DNA of 64,000 nt from Mucilaginibacter aquatilis (GCF_009755275.1 NZ_WQLA01000001.1:868001-932000); one strand, 5' to 3'; shown: positions 1 through 9,440, counted from the first letter of the stretch. Made by a program: numbers and translations. The notes: generated from the letters alone by a model not told the origin.

Positions 1-867
1 ATATTTGTTAAACGTACGTACTACGTTAGGATTTTCCTGGCGGCAAGGACCACACCATGATGCCCATAAATCAACAAGCACATATTTTCCGCGGAACGAT
101 GATAGCTTAACCATAGCACCAGTGGTATCGGCCATGGCAAATTCAGGAGCCACAGCACCAATTGCTACAACCTTCATTTTAGCTAACTGATCGCCCAGCT
201 TCTTACCGCTTTCACTGTCTTTAACCGATGGTGCAAGAGCAGCATATAAAGGAGCAATTTCAGCATAGTCCATTCCGTAAGCCATATTACCAATTAAGTT
301 CAAACTAATTAATGACTTAGGATATTGCTTTACAAACTTTCTGCTAATTATGTCAGACTGTTCGTCGGCCTTTTTCTCCATCGCCTCCATCTCCTTTTTA
401 AACTCAGGTTTTTGTCTGTCGGCAGCAGGAGTTGCTTTAGCCTTTGCATTCATTTCGGCATATAAAGCAGTTACAGGCTTATTCATTACCTTGTATGCTT
501 CATTTTCGGCATTGGTTGGTGTACCGGTAACGGTTGCCGTACCCAATGAATCGGCCGCGTTGGTGATGTTAATTACGCCGCTTTCAAAATAAATTTGCTG
601 GTAATCGCGCACCTTGTTCATGCCATCGCCCTTTTTGCTCAATAACACATAGCCCTGGCTCGGAGCAGCAACAGTTCCTTTAAACTCAAACTCGCCGTTT
701 TTAACCATTGCCGAGTCAACTACAAGTTTTCCGTCTTTACGGTATTGAACGTAAGCTTTCGCAGGAGCATCAACTTTACCAATTTTACCTTTCACCGTAA
801 AGGCACCGGTTTGTGCCATAGTTGCCACCGGAAGTGCGGCAAGGGCAGTTAATAGTATTTTTTTCAT
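1..867 (-). CDS. TlpA-like thiol:disulfide oxidoreductase with DUF4369 domain (C-terminus cut off)
   Basis: The gene runs off the left edge; 289 residues are visible from the ATG at 867. Residues 1-18 form a signal peptide (MKKILLTALAALPVATMAQ), followed by a DUF4369-like beta domain (about 25-130), a helical linker, and the start of a thioredoxin/AhpC-TSA fold with WCGPC at W271-C275. The family sits on the periplasmic side of the envelope and exchanges disulfides, often in cytochrome c maturation or oxidative-stress repair; the substrate here is unknown. It is a paralogue of the protein at 8271-9440, sharing the stretch WCGPCRQENPNVVR. A good Bacteroidota promoter lies upstream at 910-939. 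Confidence 0.9.
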   Translation of the reverse strand, partial: MKKILLTALAALPVATMAQTGAFTVKGKIGKVDAPAKAYVQYRKDGKLVVDSAMVKNGEFEFKGTVAAPSQGYVLLSKKGDGMNKVRDYQQIYFESGVINITNAADSLGTATVTGTPTNAENEAYKVMNKPVTALYAEMNAKAKATPAADRQKPEFKKEMEAMEKKADEQSDIISRKFVKQYPKSLISLNLIGNMAYGMDYAEIAPLYAALAPSVKDSESGKKLGDQLAKMKVVAIGAVAPEFAMADTTGAMVKLSSFRGKYVLVDLWASWCGPCRQENPNVVRTFNKY

Positions 868-909
868 GGGGGTAATATTTCGTAGTTCGAATAAGGATTT
901 AGTTAATTA

Positions 910-939
910 CAAATCTAAACTTCTCAGGTTCAAATACAA
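910..939 (-). promoter_or_regulatory. Bacteroidota sigma-A type promoter for the thioredoxin-like gene
   Basis: On the minus strand the sequence reads TTG, 19 bases, then TAGATTTG. This fits the Bacteroidetes housekeeping consensus (TTG, N19-21, TAnnTTTG). It leaves a 5' leader of roughly 35 bases before the ATG at 867. Confidence 0.7.
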
Positions 940-1102
940 GCAATTAACAATATTTATCACATGTTTAGCTATCACGTAGAACTTGTGTATTACTCCTGAA
1001 AGCATCTTAATCCTGACACAAATTAGTTTTAATTAGCAACTCATTAGCCTTTAAGCACAAAAAATCTTAAATTGCCAGCCTTACTTTTTTAATCATCAGG
1101 CC

Positions 1103-2170
1103 ATGACTACAGAAACGCTTGACATCAAGATAACGAAAAATACCCAATCGCGCCTGGCTCAAACAGATTTTAGCCAGCTGACCTTTGGCCACACTTTTAC
1201 CGACCACATGCTGGTGGCTGACTATGCCGACGGTGAATGGAAGAATTTTGAAATTTTACCTTACGGTCCTATTGCGTTAAGCCCGGCTATTTCATCATTG
1301 CACTACGGTCAGGCATTTTTTGAAGGATTGAAAGCATACCGCCATGCCGATGGCAACGTATCAGTATTTCGCCCTGACAAGAATGCTGCACGTTTCAATA
1401 AATCGGCCGAGCGTTTGTGCGCACCTGAGTTACCGGTTGATATGTTTATTCAAAGCATTGCTGCACTGGTTGACGTAGAGCGCGACTGGGTGCCGGCAGC
1501 CGATGGATATTCATTATACATTCGTCCGTTTATGTTTGCCACCGACCCTTACTTAGGTGTGGTGCCATCAAACACTTATAAATTTATCGTACTAACCTGC
1601 CCGGTTGGCCCTTACTTTACCAAGCCTTTACGCGTAAAGTTTGAAACCAAGTACACCCGCGCTGCCGAAGGTGGCTTTGGATTTGCCAAAGCTGCAGGAA
1701 ACTATGCAGGCTCAATGCTGCCCAGCCGTAAAGCAGTTGAGGAAGGTTTTGACCAGATGATTTGGACCGACTCGAAAGAACACCAGTATGCTGAAGAGCT
1801 TGGCGCTGCAAACGTTATGTTTTTGATTGATGGCAAATTAGTAACCCCATCAACCCGTGATACCATTTTAGATGGTGTAACCCGCGATACGGTTATTGCT
1901 TTAGCTAAAGACTGGGGCATTACCGTAGAGGAGCGCCGTGTGCCAATTACCGAAATTGTTGAAGCCGCACGCAGCGGTAAACTTACCGATGCATTTGGAG
2001 CAGGTACTGCTGCTACTATTGCCCCTATTGGTGCAATTAACTATGAGGGTGAAGAATTAACGCTGAGCGATCCGGCAAGCCGTGAGTTTTCAAATAGATT
2101 ACTGAATTCGTTAAATGATATACGTTACGGACGTGCGGCTGATACGCATAGCTGGAACTATATGATATAA
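1103..2170 (+). CDS. ilvE: Branched-chain amino acid aminotransferase
   Basis: PLP enzyme of fold type IV that interconverts leucine, isoleucine and valine with their 2-oxo acids using glutamate/2-oxoglutarate, in the cytosol. The 355-residue length and the sequence fit the larger, eukaryote-like BCAT class. The Schiff-base lysine is K196 in the FAKAAGNYAGS motif, and EELGAANVMF matches the EVGTMN-type cofactor loop downstream. The substrate loop GQAFFEGLKAYR is near residues 68-79. The ATG at 1103 is the first in frame. It stands alone, with a strong terminator just after the stop. No ilv biosynthesis genes are nearby, so it may serve both synthesis and breakdown. Confidence 0.95.
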   Translation: MTTETLDIKITKNTQSRLAQTDFSQLTFGHTFTDHMLVADYADGEWKNFEILPYGPIALSPAISSLHYGQAFFEGLKAYRHADGNVSVFRPDKNAARFNKSAERLCAPELPVDMFIQSIAALVDVERDWVPAADGYSLYIRPFMFATDPYLGVVPSNTYKFIVLTCPVGPYFTKPLRVKFETKYTRAAEGGFGFAKAAGNYAGSMLPSRKAVEEGFDQMIWTDSKEHQYAEELGAANVMFLIDGKLVTPSTRDTILDGVTRDTVIALAKDWGITVEERRVPITEIVEAARSGKLTDAFGAGTAATIAPIGAINYEGEELTLSDPASREFSNRLLNSLNDIRYGRAADTHSWNYMI

Positions 2171-2194
2171 TCCACATCTGCAGAACAGGATTTA

Positions 2195-2232
2195 CAAAGC
2201 GCATCTTTCAAAAAAAGATGCGCTTTGTTTTT
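2195..2232 (+). terminator. Rho-independent terminator of ilvE
   Basis: Perfect 14-bp stem (2195-2208 with 2214-2227) with a 5-base loop of A, followed by five T. It lies 25 bases after the ilvE stop codon. Confidence 0.85.
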
Positions 2233-2376
2233 GTGTTCTATTTGTTCGCAACTATGGCTTTAAAATTGAGGTTTACGATTTAAAACGTAAATGTTACATT
2301 CATTTTATGGCTCTTATTTTATATTTAACTTCTTGATTTATAAACCAATAAAAACTTGTCAAGATTTTATACTAAA

Positions 2377-3906
2377 ATGAGAACATCGTATAAGTTTGCA
2401 GTAGCAGGGTTGTTTGCACTTGCATTTTCATCAAACACACAACGCGTAAATGCGCAGGAGCAAGGACAAATTCCACCACATCCTCCCCGCTTACCCGAAA
2501 CCGCTATTCCGGCTTTTCCCGGCGCATGGGGTGGCGGCATGTTTACCACCGGCGGGCGTGGTGGTAAAGTTATAGCTGTAACTAATTTGAATGATAGTGG
2601 CGCCGGCAGTCTACGCGCTGCTTTAGCAGCCGAAGGTCCACGCATTATAGTCTTTCGTGTGGCAGGTACTATCAAAATAGATAAAGACCTTGATATTAAT
2701 AGCCCCGATATTACCATAGCAGGCCAATCGGCCCCGGGAGATGGTATTTGCATAGCGGGCACATTAAATATTAATACCTACAATGTAATCATACGTCACC
2801 TTCGCGTTCGTCGTGGTGTGCCGGTTGGCGGTCAGGGCGACGATAATATTGGCGGTATCCCTTATCATCATATCATTATTGATCATTGCTCAACCAGCTG
2901 GGGCATGGATGAAAACATATCACTTTACAGGCACATGAGGCCTTCATTTGACGGCAAAACTCAAATTAAAGACCCGGCCGAAAACATTACCATTCAATGG
3001 ACAATTTCCAGTGAGGCGTTAGATGCTAAAGGGCATGCATTTGGCGGCACCTGGGGTGGCAATCCATCAACGTTTCACCACAACCTGCTGGCAAGTAATA
3101 CAGCGCGTAACCCATCAATAGGCATGTCGGGTGCATTTGATCTTCGCAATAATGTTATTTTTAACTGGCGTCATCGTTCAATTGATGGCGGCGACGAAAC
3201 TTCGTTAATCAACATCATAAATAATTATTTTAAACCAGGGCCCGCAACTAATGATGATATGCGCGGTGTATTTGCCCGTATTGAACAAAGAAGCCAATAT
3301 TCCCCGGGAAGTGCGTGGGCGGAGGGCGGCTGGTTCCCTAAAGCCCCGGTTAGGCCGGGCAAATGGTATGTTGCCGGCAACGTTATGGATGGCAATAAAG
3401 AGGCTACCAACAACAACTGGGAAGGCATGCGTGCCAAGGGAGCTAACCAAAACGAAGACGATATAAAGAAACTGGCGCGCGTAAATACACCGTTTGAAGG
3501 ATGGCCGGTTGCTCCGCATCAAACTGCCGAAGCAGCGTTTGAAACTGTTTTGGCTAAAGCTGGCGCAACGCTTCCCAAACGTGATGCAGTTGATAAACGC
3601 GTTACCGAAATGGTACGTACCGGTAAAACCACCACTAAAACAGGTATAATTAAAGACATTGCCGAAGTTGGCGGGTACCCTGTACTAAGCTTTAAACCAT
3701 CACAGGTACTTAAAGATACAGACGGAGACGGTATGCCAGATGATTGGGAAGTAAAAAATGGCCTGAACCCTAAAGATGCAAAAGACGGAGCTTTAGACAG
3801 TGACGGTGATGGTTACACTAATGTTGAGGAATTCTTGAACGGCACAAATCCTAAAGAGAAAATCAACTATCGTAACCTGGCAAACAATGTTGATGTTATC
3901 AGTTAA
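2377..3906 (+). CDS. Secreted pectate lyase, polysaccharide lyase family 1-like
   Basis: Cleaves pectate by beta-elimination; family 1 enzymes are right-handed parallel beta-helices. The ATG at 2377 is preferred over an in-frame TTG at 2356 because it begins a clean signal peptide (residues 1-27, ending VNAQ). The helix domain begins at FPGAWGGGMFTTGGRGG and continues with IIVFRVAGTI, HIIIDHCSTSWGMDE and a Pro/Asn-rich core to about residue 400. The C-terminus carries two Asp-rich calcium-binding repeats of thrombospondin-3 type (DTDGDGMPDDWE and DSDGDGYTNVEEF), common in secreted Bacteroidota lyases. No SusC/SusD pair is nearby, so it is not part of a visible polysaccharide utilisation locus. 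Confidence 0.88.
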   Translation: MRTSYKFAVAGLFALAFSSNTQRVNAQEQGQIPPHPPRLPETAIPAFPGAWGGGMFTTGGRGGKVIAVTNLNDSGAGSLRAALAAEGPRIIVFRVAGTIKIDKDLDINSPDITIAGQSAPGDGICIAGTLNINTYNVIIRHLRVRRGVPVGGQGDDNIGGIPYHHIIIDHCSTSWGMDENISLYRHMRPSFDGKTQIKDPAENITIQWTISSEALDAKGHAFGGTWGGNPSTFHHNLLASNTARNPSIGMSGAFDLRNNVIFNWRHRSIDGGDETSLINIINNYFKPGPATNDDMRGVFARIEQRSQYSPGSAWAEGGWFPKAPVRPGKWYVAGNVMDGNKEATNNNWEGMRAKGANQNEDDIKKLARVNTPFEGWPVAPHQTAEAAFETVLAKAGATLPKRDAVDKRVTEMVRTGKTTTKTGIIKDIAEVGGYPVLSFKPSQVLKDTDGDGMPDDWEVKNGLNPKDAKDGALDSDGDGYTNVEEFLNGTNPKEKINYRNLANNVDVIS

Positions 3907-3924
3907 CAATTGACGTATAAATAG

Positions 3925-3957
3925 AAAAAGGCTTTACTATTTGTAAAGCCTTTTTTT
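3925..3957. terminator. Bidirectional terminator between the pectate lyase and stress-protein genes
   Basis: A 13-bp perfect stem (3925-3937 with 3943-3955) with a TATTT loop, flanked by A-run and T-run. It sits between convergent genes and can serve both. Confidence 0.85.
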
Positions 3958-3959
3958 AT

Positions 3960-4445
3960 TTAATCTTCTTTCTCGTCTTTAAGCGGCACTACCAATACCG
4001 GTACATCAGCATTGCGTACAACATCCTCGGCCACACTACCCATAAACAAACGGTCAAACCCGCTACGGTGATGTGTTCCGAGTATAATCATGCCGGCGTT
4101 AAACTGCGCCGCACAACTAATAATGGCATCTGCTGCCGCACCATGATCTGTGTATTGAGTAACCTCTATACCTTCACCATATTTTTGTGTAATGCGATTA
4201 AGTAAACTATCGGCCGATTGGTTTTGAGCCGATACCATATCTAGGGCCGTAACATCGGCGGTACCTTCAAACGGCAAACCAAACGTAGTATCAGTCATGG
4301 GTGATACCGGGGCAATAACCGGTTCAATTATATTTACAATAGCCACCGCCGCGCCAAGTTTACGCGCAAGTCCAAATCCGTAAGCTGCTGCATGATCAGA
4401 GTATTTACTTTCGTCTACCCCAATCAAAATCCTGTTAATTTCCAT
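3960..4445 (-). CDS. Universal stress protein, UspA family
   Basis: Single-domain 161-residue cytosolic Usp fold, starting MEINRILIGVDESKYSDHAAAYG. The nucleotide-binding signature appears as GTHHRSGFDRLFMGS (residues 123-137). In the ATP-binding consensus G-2X-G-9X-G-S/T the second glycine is histidine here (H126), so ATP binding is uncertain. Family members are induced by starvation, oxygen or redox stress; the exact role is unknown. The gene is single, with a shared terminator downstream. Confidence 0.9.
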   Translation of the reverse strand: MEINRILIGVDESKYSDHAAAYGFGLARKLGAAVAIVNIIEPVIAPVSPMTDTTFGLPFEGTADVTALDMVSAQNQSADSLLNRITQKYGEGIEVTQYTDHGAAADAIISCAAQFNAGMIILGTHHRSGFDRLFMGSVAEDVVRNADVPVLVVPLKDEKED

Positions 4446-4595
4446 ATATAAAGGCTTAATGGTTTACTTATATAAACAGGCAAAACACGATATGTTTTTG
4501 AGATGAAAGTAAAGAATACAGAATAAAAAGTATAGACAGCCGCTTTTTACCTGTAAGGTCCCACTTTTGATTACGGGCTCTGACTCTTAATTCTC

Positions 4596-5888
4596 TTAAT
4601 AAAGTAACCTAAACTTAATGGTATGTTCAATATTTTTAAGCTCGCTTAATACTTGCTCGTCGTAACCTGCATCAACATCCGTAATTACGTAGCCAATCTT
4701 TGAATTGGTTACCAAAAACTCACCCGCAATGTTAATATTGTGGCGAGCAAATACCTCGTTAATCTTGGCAAGTATACCCGGCACGTTTTTATGAATGTGT
4801 ATTAACCTGTGTGCGTTATTTATACGCGGCGGCTGCAAATCAGGAAAATTACAGCTGGTGTGGGTTTTACCCTCGTTCATAAAAGCAATCACACGCTTTG
4901 GTAAAAAGTCGGCATTGCGGGGGTTATGCTTGGGGTCGTCAAATATAATGATACCGTTTTCGCAGGCAGCATCTATAACCTTGCGGTTATTTACCTTTCC
5001 AAAGCAGCCAATCACTTTTAACCTGCCTGCATTTTGCAGTTGCTCGGGCGTAGGTTGGTGTGCTTCGTCGCAAAACAAAATACCGGCCTCCTGCAAATAC
5101 TCTGCTTTAATTTCATCATGATGACGGATGTTGTATCCTTCTTTACGCATCTGCAATAGCGCTTCATCTTCTACATTGCCCACAACCAAACATTTTATAC
5201 GGTTTTTGGGATATGATATAGCGCGTGGCAGCCGGTTTATGTACAAAAACTCATCAAGGCTTGGCGTAACGTGATCTGCCTTCTCAACTACCGATTTACG
5301 CTCGATATTTTCAGTGAAGGCAAAAAACTTTTTGATAAGGCCCGATTCCTTTAACTGAAAATCGGAGTAACCATCACCTATGCCAAAAATGTCGCCCTGC
5401 AAGTTTAATTCCTTCAACAGTTTAACCTTACCACCTTCTTGTGAAAGCGGATTCTGGCGGTCATAACCTATGATGTTGCCTTCGGAATCAAATTCAAAAT
5501 CGTTGGCGTAAATATTTTCTTTTTTAATGTGATACTCACTTACAACAGGCGTAATAAACTCTTTAAAGCCACCCGATACAATTAATACTTCTTCCTGGTG
5601 ATTTTTAAAGAAAACGTTATTGCGTGAAAACGATGGCGATACCTTTTTACGGAGATGTTTAACAAGTAAATCGAGGTGGCTGCGGTTTGCCTTAAGCAAT
5701 TTGATACGCCCCTCTAAACTATCGGCAAATGAAAGCTTACCTTCCATTGCTAAGTTCGTAAGATCTTCAATTTGTTGGTAAACTTCCTCGCGGCCCGGAT
5801 GGTCTTTAAGGCTTATGCGTGCTAACTCGTCGAGCGCTTCAACTTGCGTAAAAGTGCTATCAAAATCAATTATATAATACTGGCCCAT
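4596..5888 (-). CDS. SerB-type phosphatase fused to SerA-derived and ACT domains
   Basis: The 430-residue protein has three parts. Residues 1-229 are a HAD phosphatase of the phosphoserine phosphatase class: motif I D8-F-D10-S-T, motif II IVSGG, the motif III lysine in GGKVKLL, motif IV GDGYSDFQL. Residues 230-360 resemble the substrate/nucleotide lobe of 3-phosphoglycerate dehydrogenase (KVIGCFGKVNN, AACENGIIIFDDP, NFPDLQPP) but lack the NAD-binding Rossmann domain. Residues 361-430 are an ACT domain ending FRLLY like E. coli SerA. It probably hydrolyses phosphoserine with serine feedback through ACT. The ATG at 5888 replaces an in-frame TTG at 5900. The SDR gene lies 68 bp upstream on the same strand. 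Confidence 0.85.
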   Translation of the reverse strand: MGQYYIIDFDSTFTQVEALDELARISLKDHPGREEVYQQIEDLTNLAMEGKLSFADSLEGRIKLLKANRSHLDLLVKHLRKKVSPSFSRNNVFFKNHQEEVLIVSGGFKEFITPVVSEYHIKKENIYANDFEFDSEGNIIGYDRQNPLSQEGGKVKLLKELNLQGDIFGIGDGYSDFQLKESGLIKKFFAFTENIERKSVVEKADHVTPSLDEFLYINRLPRAISYPKNRIKCLVVGNVEDEALLQMRKEGYNIRHHDEIKAEYLQEAGILFCDEAHQPTPEQLQNAGRLKVIGCFGKVNNRKVIDAACENGIIIFDDPKHNPRNADFLPKRVIAFMNEGKTHTSCNFPDLQPPRINNAHRLIHIHKNVPGILAKINEVFARHNINIAGEFLVTNSKIGYVITDVDAGYDEQVLSELKNIEHTIKFRLLY

Positions 5889-5956
5889 GGTTGCGGGCAA
5901 ATATAGTTTTTTTGTTGATTGATTGATTACGGTGTTTGCTCGATAAGTAATTGAAA

Positions 5957-6925
5957 CTATTGCTTCAATGCCTCACAAATTTCCCTGATGCTTTGCGCTA
6001 TTGGCTTAAACTCAACATCAATTACCTTTTTGAGTTTACTATTATCATAGTTTTGTTCAACAGACGCAGCCTGGGCGGCAATCTTATCAAATGATGGATC
6101 TTTTCCTGTTAAGGTAGCAATAACGGCAGCTCCACGCCAGGCCAGTTCCAGCATCCAGGGTTTTGCTTCGGTAGTTGGTGGCTTAACACCAAAGCAACGG
6201 GCTGCTGTTTCAAACAAGTCTTTGTACTTCCAGTTTTCGGCGTTAATAATGAAACGCTCGGCGGTAACATCACTATTCATTAAAGCAATGGCACATTTGG
6301 CTACATCATCAACATCAACCAAACCGCAGCTGCCACTACTGTAGTATTTCATACCAGCACGTACCGTTTCAAATATTTTACCGCTCCCGGTAGTGCCCGC
6401 AGCGGCGCCTATGATAACTGATGGGTTGATAACAACCGCATCCAAACCTTCGGCAATACCGCGCCAAACCTCCATTTCGCTTTCCAGCTTTGATATGGCA
6501 TAAACGTTGTTAACCGGCGTTTCTTCAATGTGATTTTTTTCGGTGGTGAGCAAACCTGGTTTAGCTGCACCTACAGCAGCTATTGAGCTAACATGCAAAA
6601 GGCGGGCATTGTGCTCAAGGCATAGGTTTACAATGTTGGCCGTACCGGTAACATTGGTATAAATCATAGGCTCCTTATCAGCCTGTTTGATTGACACCCA
6701 GGCAGCGCAATGGTAAACGTTGGTTATGCCTTCAAATGCATCGGCTAATATTGGTTCTTCCAACAGGTCGGCATCGTGCCACTCAATGAGCGCGGCATAG
6801 GGTTTAAGTACATCCGGAATAACCGATGAACTGCGTTTTACGCAACGTACCCGCACATTTTGGCGTACCAATTGTGCTGTTAGCACTGAGCCTAAAAAAC
6901 CTGTTGCGCCGGTAACCAGAATCAT
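5957..6925 (-). CDS. NAD(P)-dependent epimerase/dehydratase, extended SDR family
   Basis: 322 residues with an N-terminal Rossmann nucleotide site GATGFLG (residues 6-12) and a catalytic Y142-x3-K146 (YAISK) preceded by HVSS at 111-114. Length and layout resemble dihydroflavonol-4-reductase-like and sterol/sugar-nucleotide epimerase-like extended SDRs. The substrate cannot be read from sequence. It begins directly at MILVTGATG with the ATG at 6925, is divergent from the ureohydrolase-like gene, and may be cotranscribed with the phosphatase fusion gene downstream. Confidence 0.85.
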   Translation of the reverse strand: MILVTGATGFLGSVLTAQLVRQNVRVRCVKRSSSVIPDVLKPYAALIEWHDADLLEEPILADAFEGITNVYHCAAWVSIKQADKEPMIYTNVTGTANIVNLCLEHNARLLHVSSIAAVGAAKPGLLTTEKNHIEETPVNNVYAISKLESEMEVWRGIAEGLDAVVINPSVIIGAAAGTTGSGKIFETVRAGMKYYSSGSCGLVDVDDVAKCAIALMNSDVTAERFIINAENWKYKDLFETAARCFGVKPPTTEAKPWMLELAWRGAAVIATLTGKDPSFDKIAAQAASVEQNYDNSKLKKVIDVEFKPIAQSIREICEALKQ

Positions 6926-7004
6926 TTACGAAAGGGTTGTTTCTAATAAAAACAGCGCAATTTAATTTAAAAAATGGATATTTGGGCTTTAGTACGCACA
7001 GGAT

Positions 7005-8189
7005 ATGTCATTAGCTGATTTCTTTTCGCCAGTTGATTTAGATAAAATAAAACCAGCTCAGGGCTACCGCGCCGGTCAGTTGGGAAGTAAAATTGAAACT
7101 TACTCCGAATACTTTCCCGACCTTGAAGAAAAACCCCACCTTGTAATTTTTGGCGTGCAGGAAGATCGTAATGCCATTAATAATACAGGCTGTGCCTTAG
7201 GTCCTGATTATGTTCGCGAAAAACTTTATACGCTTTACGAAGGCGAGTACAACTCAAAAATATACGACCTTGGTAATATAAAGCAAGGTGCAAGTATTAA
7301 TGATACCTACTTTGCCGTAAAAACCATTGTTGCCGAATTAGTGAAACAGGATATTATGGCGGTAATTTTAGGTGGAGGTCAGGATTTGACCTATGCCCAG
7401 TACCTAGCCTACGAGGAGATGGAGCAAAAGGTAGATTTGGTGGTATTAGACTCGCACTTTGATTTGGACGAACAGGCCGACATGGAAAACGAAGATGCAA
7501 CCACATCTCAGTCATACCTTAATAAAATATTCCTGCATCAGCCTAATTACTTATTTAACTATAGCAACCTGGGCCACCAAACTTATTTTGTAAGCCCCGA
7601 GAGTTTGCGCGTAATGGACAATTTATTCTTCGACGTACACCGCCTGGGTGAACTGATGGGCAATATCAACGTTACCGAACCTGTTATTCGTAATGCCAAT
7701 ATGATTAGCTTTGACATGGGTGCCATACGTTCATCAGACGCAGCTGCCAATGCCAACGCCACGCCAAACGGCTTTTATGGCGAAGAAGCCTGCCAGATGT
7801 GCCGCTACGCCGGCTTTAATGATAAGCTTAGCTCTATAGGTTTTTATGAGTTTAACCCGGCTTATGATAATAACGGGCAAACGGCTTTGCTTTTAGCTGA
7901 AATGGTTTGGTATTTTATTGATGGTTTTTACAACCGTAAAAAAGATTTCCCTTTGCAGCCCAAATCGCAATACCTGGTTTATAAAACCACGTTGAAGCAT
8001 GACGAGCACGAAATAGTATTTGTTAAAAGCAAGAAAACAGACCGCTGGTGGATGCAGGTACCATACCCTACAGGTGGATCATTAAATGAACGGTACCACC
8101 TGGTGCCTTGCCGTTACGAAGATTATACAACAGCAATTACCGGCGAAATGCCCGATTTATGGTGGAGAACATATCAAAAACTGGCGTAA
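7005..8189 (+). CDS. Arginase/formimidoylglutamase-fold protein with incomplete metal site
   Basis: 394 residues of the ureohydrolase superfamily, whose members use two Mn ions to hydrolyse guanidino or formimino compounds. The fold markers are visible: VILGGGQD (normally GGDH), DSHFD at 149-153 and SFDMGAIR at 235-242 (normally SxDxDxxDP). D149, H151, D153 and D237 are kept, but the first ligand histidine is Q126 and the second aspartate of the last motif is G239. About 70 residues follow the hydrolase fold. Databases often call such Bacteroidota proteins formimidoylglutamase, but no hut genes are adjacent. It may bind one metal, or be a non-catalytic relative. Confidence 0.75.
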   Translation: MSLADFFSPVDLDKIKPAQGYRAGQLGSKIETYSEYFPDLEEKPHLVIFGVQEDRNAINNTGCALGPDYVREKLYTLYEGEYNSKIYDLGNIKQGASINDTYFAVKTIVAELVKQDIMAVILGGGQDLTYAQYLAYEEMEQKVDLVVLDSHFDLDEQADMENEDATTSQSYLNKIFLHQPNYLFNYSNLGHQTYFVSPESLRVMDNLFFDVHRLGELMGNINVTEPVIRNANMISFDMGAIRSSDAAANANATPNGFYGEEACQMCRYAGFNDKLSSIGFYEFNPAYDNNGQTALLLAEMVWYFIDGFYNRKKDFPLQPKSQYLVYKTTLKHDEHEIVFVKSKKTDRWWMQVPYPTGGSLNERYHLVPCRYEDYTTAITGEMPDLWWRTYQKLA

Positions 8190-8270
8190 CGTCCCTTATA
8201 AGCAATAAATGGCGTTGTTGTACCAAATACGCTTTTTTAACGTTAAATAATCTGTTTTAATAACAGCCCA

Positions 8271-9440
8271 ATGCTCAAAAAAATATTAGTATATATAAGC
8301 TTACTGCTTCCGGCTTTTGCTATAGCTCAAACCGGCGAAACCTTTATTGTAAACGGCAAGCTAACCACCGTTAAACAGCCTTACCGTGTTTATTTACTCT
8401 ATCAGCAAGGCCAGGGAAAACAACTTGACTCCACTACCCTTGTTGACGGAGCCTTTCAGTTTACCGGCAAGGTTGCCAACCCTGTTAGTGCAATGCTGAT
8501 AGTTGATCATCGTGGGGTAGGTTTTGCAGGCATATCAAAAACTGATGATGTGCTAAACTTATACTTGGAAAAAGGGAATATTTATCTTGCCGCTACCGAT
8601 TCGGTATCAAAAGGTAAAATAACCGGTTCTGAAATTAATAAGGATAACGAGGAGCTTAACACTACCCTGGCACCCCTGTATGCCCGTGCCGAAAAAATTT
8701 ATCAGGAAGTGCAGGCAGCTACGCCTCAACAACACCAAAGCAATGTGTATCAAAATACCATGCAGGATAAGTTTAAGGCCATACAAGTTGAGCGTGAAAA
8801 GTATTTAAAAGACTTTATTCTTGCTCACCCCTACAGCTACCTGAGCCTTATGGCCGTAAGTTCAATGGGTGGCCCCTCGGCGGATGTAAATGTAATTGAG
8901 CCTTTATACAACAGCTTATCACAAAAGCTTAAAGAAACGCCACAGGGACAGCAGCTTAAAGCTTCGTTTGCAGCGTTAAAAGCTACCGCTATTGGTGCTA
9001 TTGCACCCGATTTTACGCAAAATGATGAAAATGGCAAACCGGTTAGGCTATCTGATTTCCGCAAGCAGAACAAGTATGTTTTGCTTGACTTTTGGGCATC
9101 ATGGTGTGGCCCGTGCCGCCAGGAAAACCCTAACGTAGTACGTGTTTATAACAAATTTAAAGACAAGAACTTCACTGTTCTCGGTGTATCATTGGATCGT
9201 CCGGACGGTAAAGCGGCTTGGTTAAAAGCCATTAAAGATGACGGCTTGAACTGGACACAGGTATCGGACCTTAAATTTTGGAACAACGAGGCGGCCGCAC
9301 TTTACTTTGTGCAATCAATCCCTCAAAACTTTTTAATTAGCCCCGATGGCAAAATAGTAGCTAAAAATCTCCGAGGCGGCGATTTGGAAATGACATTACT
9401 TAAAGTGCTAAGCAGCGCCAAACAGCCCAAAGGAGAGTAA
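8271..9440 (+). CDS. TlpA-like thiol:disulfide oxidoreductase with DUF4369 domain
   Basis: 389 residues: signal peptide 1-19 (ends AFAIAQ), DUF4369 beta domain about 23-120, helical linker, and a C-terminal thioredoxin fold from about 245 with WCGPC at W278-C282 and a cis-proline context SIPQNFLI. Periplasmic redox protein; its client is unknown. It has the same architecture and motif neighbourhood as the partial protein at 1-867, so the two are paralogues separated by about 7 kb. It follows the ureohydrolase-like gene by 81 bp without a visible terminator and could be read through from it. Confidence 0.92.
   Translation: MLKKILVYISLLLPAFAIAQTGETFIVNGKLTTVKQPYRVYLLYQQGQGKQLDSTTLVDGAFQFTGKVANPVSAMLIVDHRGVGFAGISKTDDVLNLYLEKGNIYLAATDSVSKGKITGSEINKDNEELNTTLAPLYARAEKIYQEVQAATPQQHQSNVYQNTMQDKFKAIQVEREKYLKDFILAHPYSYLSLMAVSSMGGPSADVNVIEPLYNSLSQKLKETPQGQQLKASFAALKATAIGAIAPDFTQNDENGKPVRLSDFRKQNKYVLLDFWASWCGPCRQENPNVVRVYNKFKDKNFTVLGVSLDRPDGKAAWLKAIKDDGLNWTQVSDLKFWNNEAAALYFVQSIPQNFLISPDGKIVAKNLRGGDLEMTLLKVLSSAKQPKGE

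Noticed and set aside
2356..2376. TTG start of the pectate lyase gene
   Set aside because: The ATG at 2377 gives a standard signal peptide; the extension adds unrelated residues.
5889..5900. TTG start adding four residues to the phosphatase fusion
   Set aside because: The ATG at 5888 places the HAD motif at the usual distance from the N-terminus.
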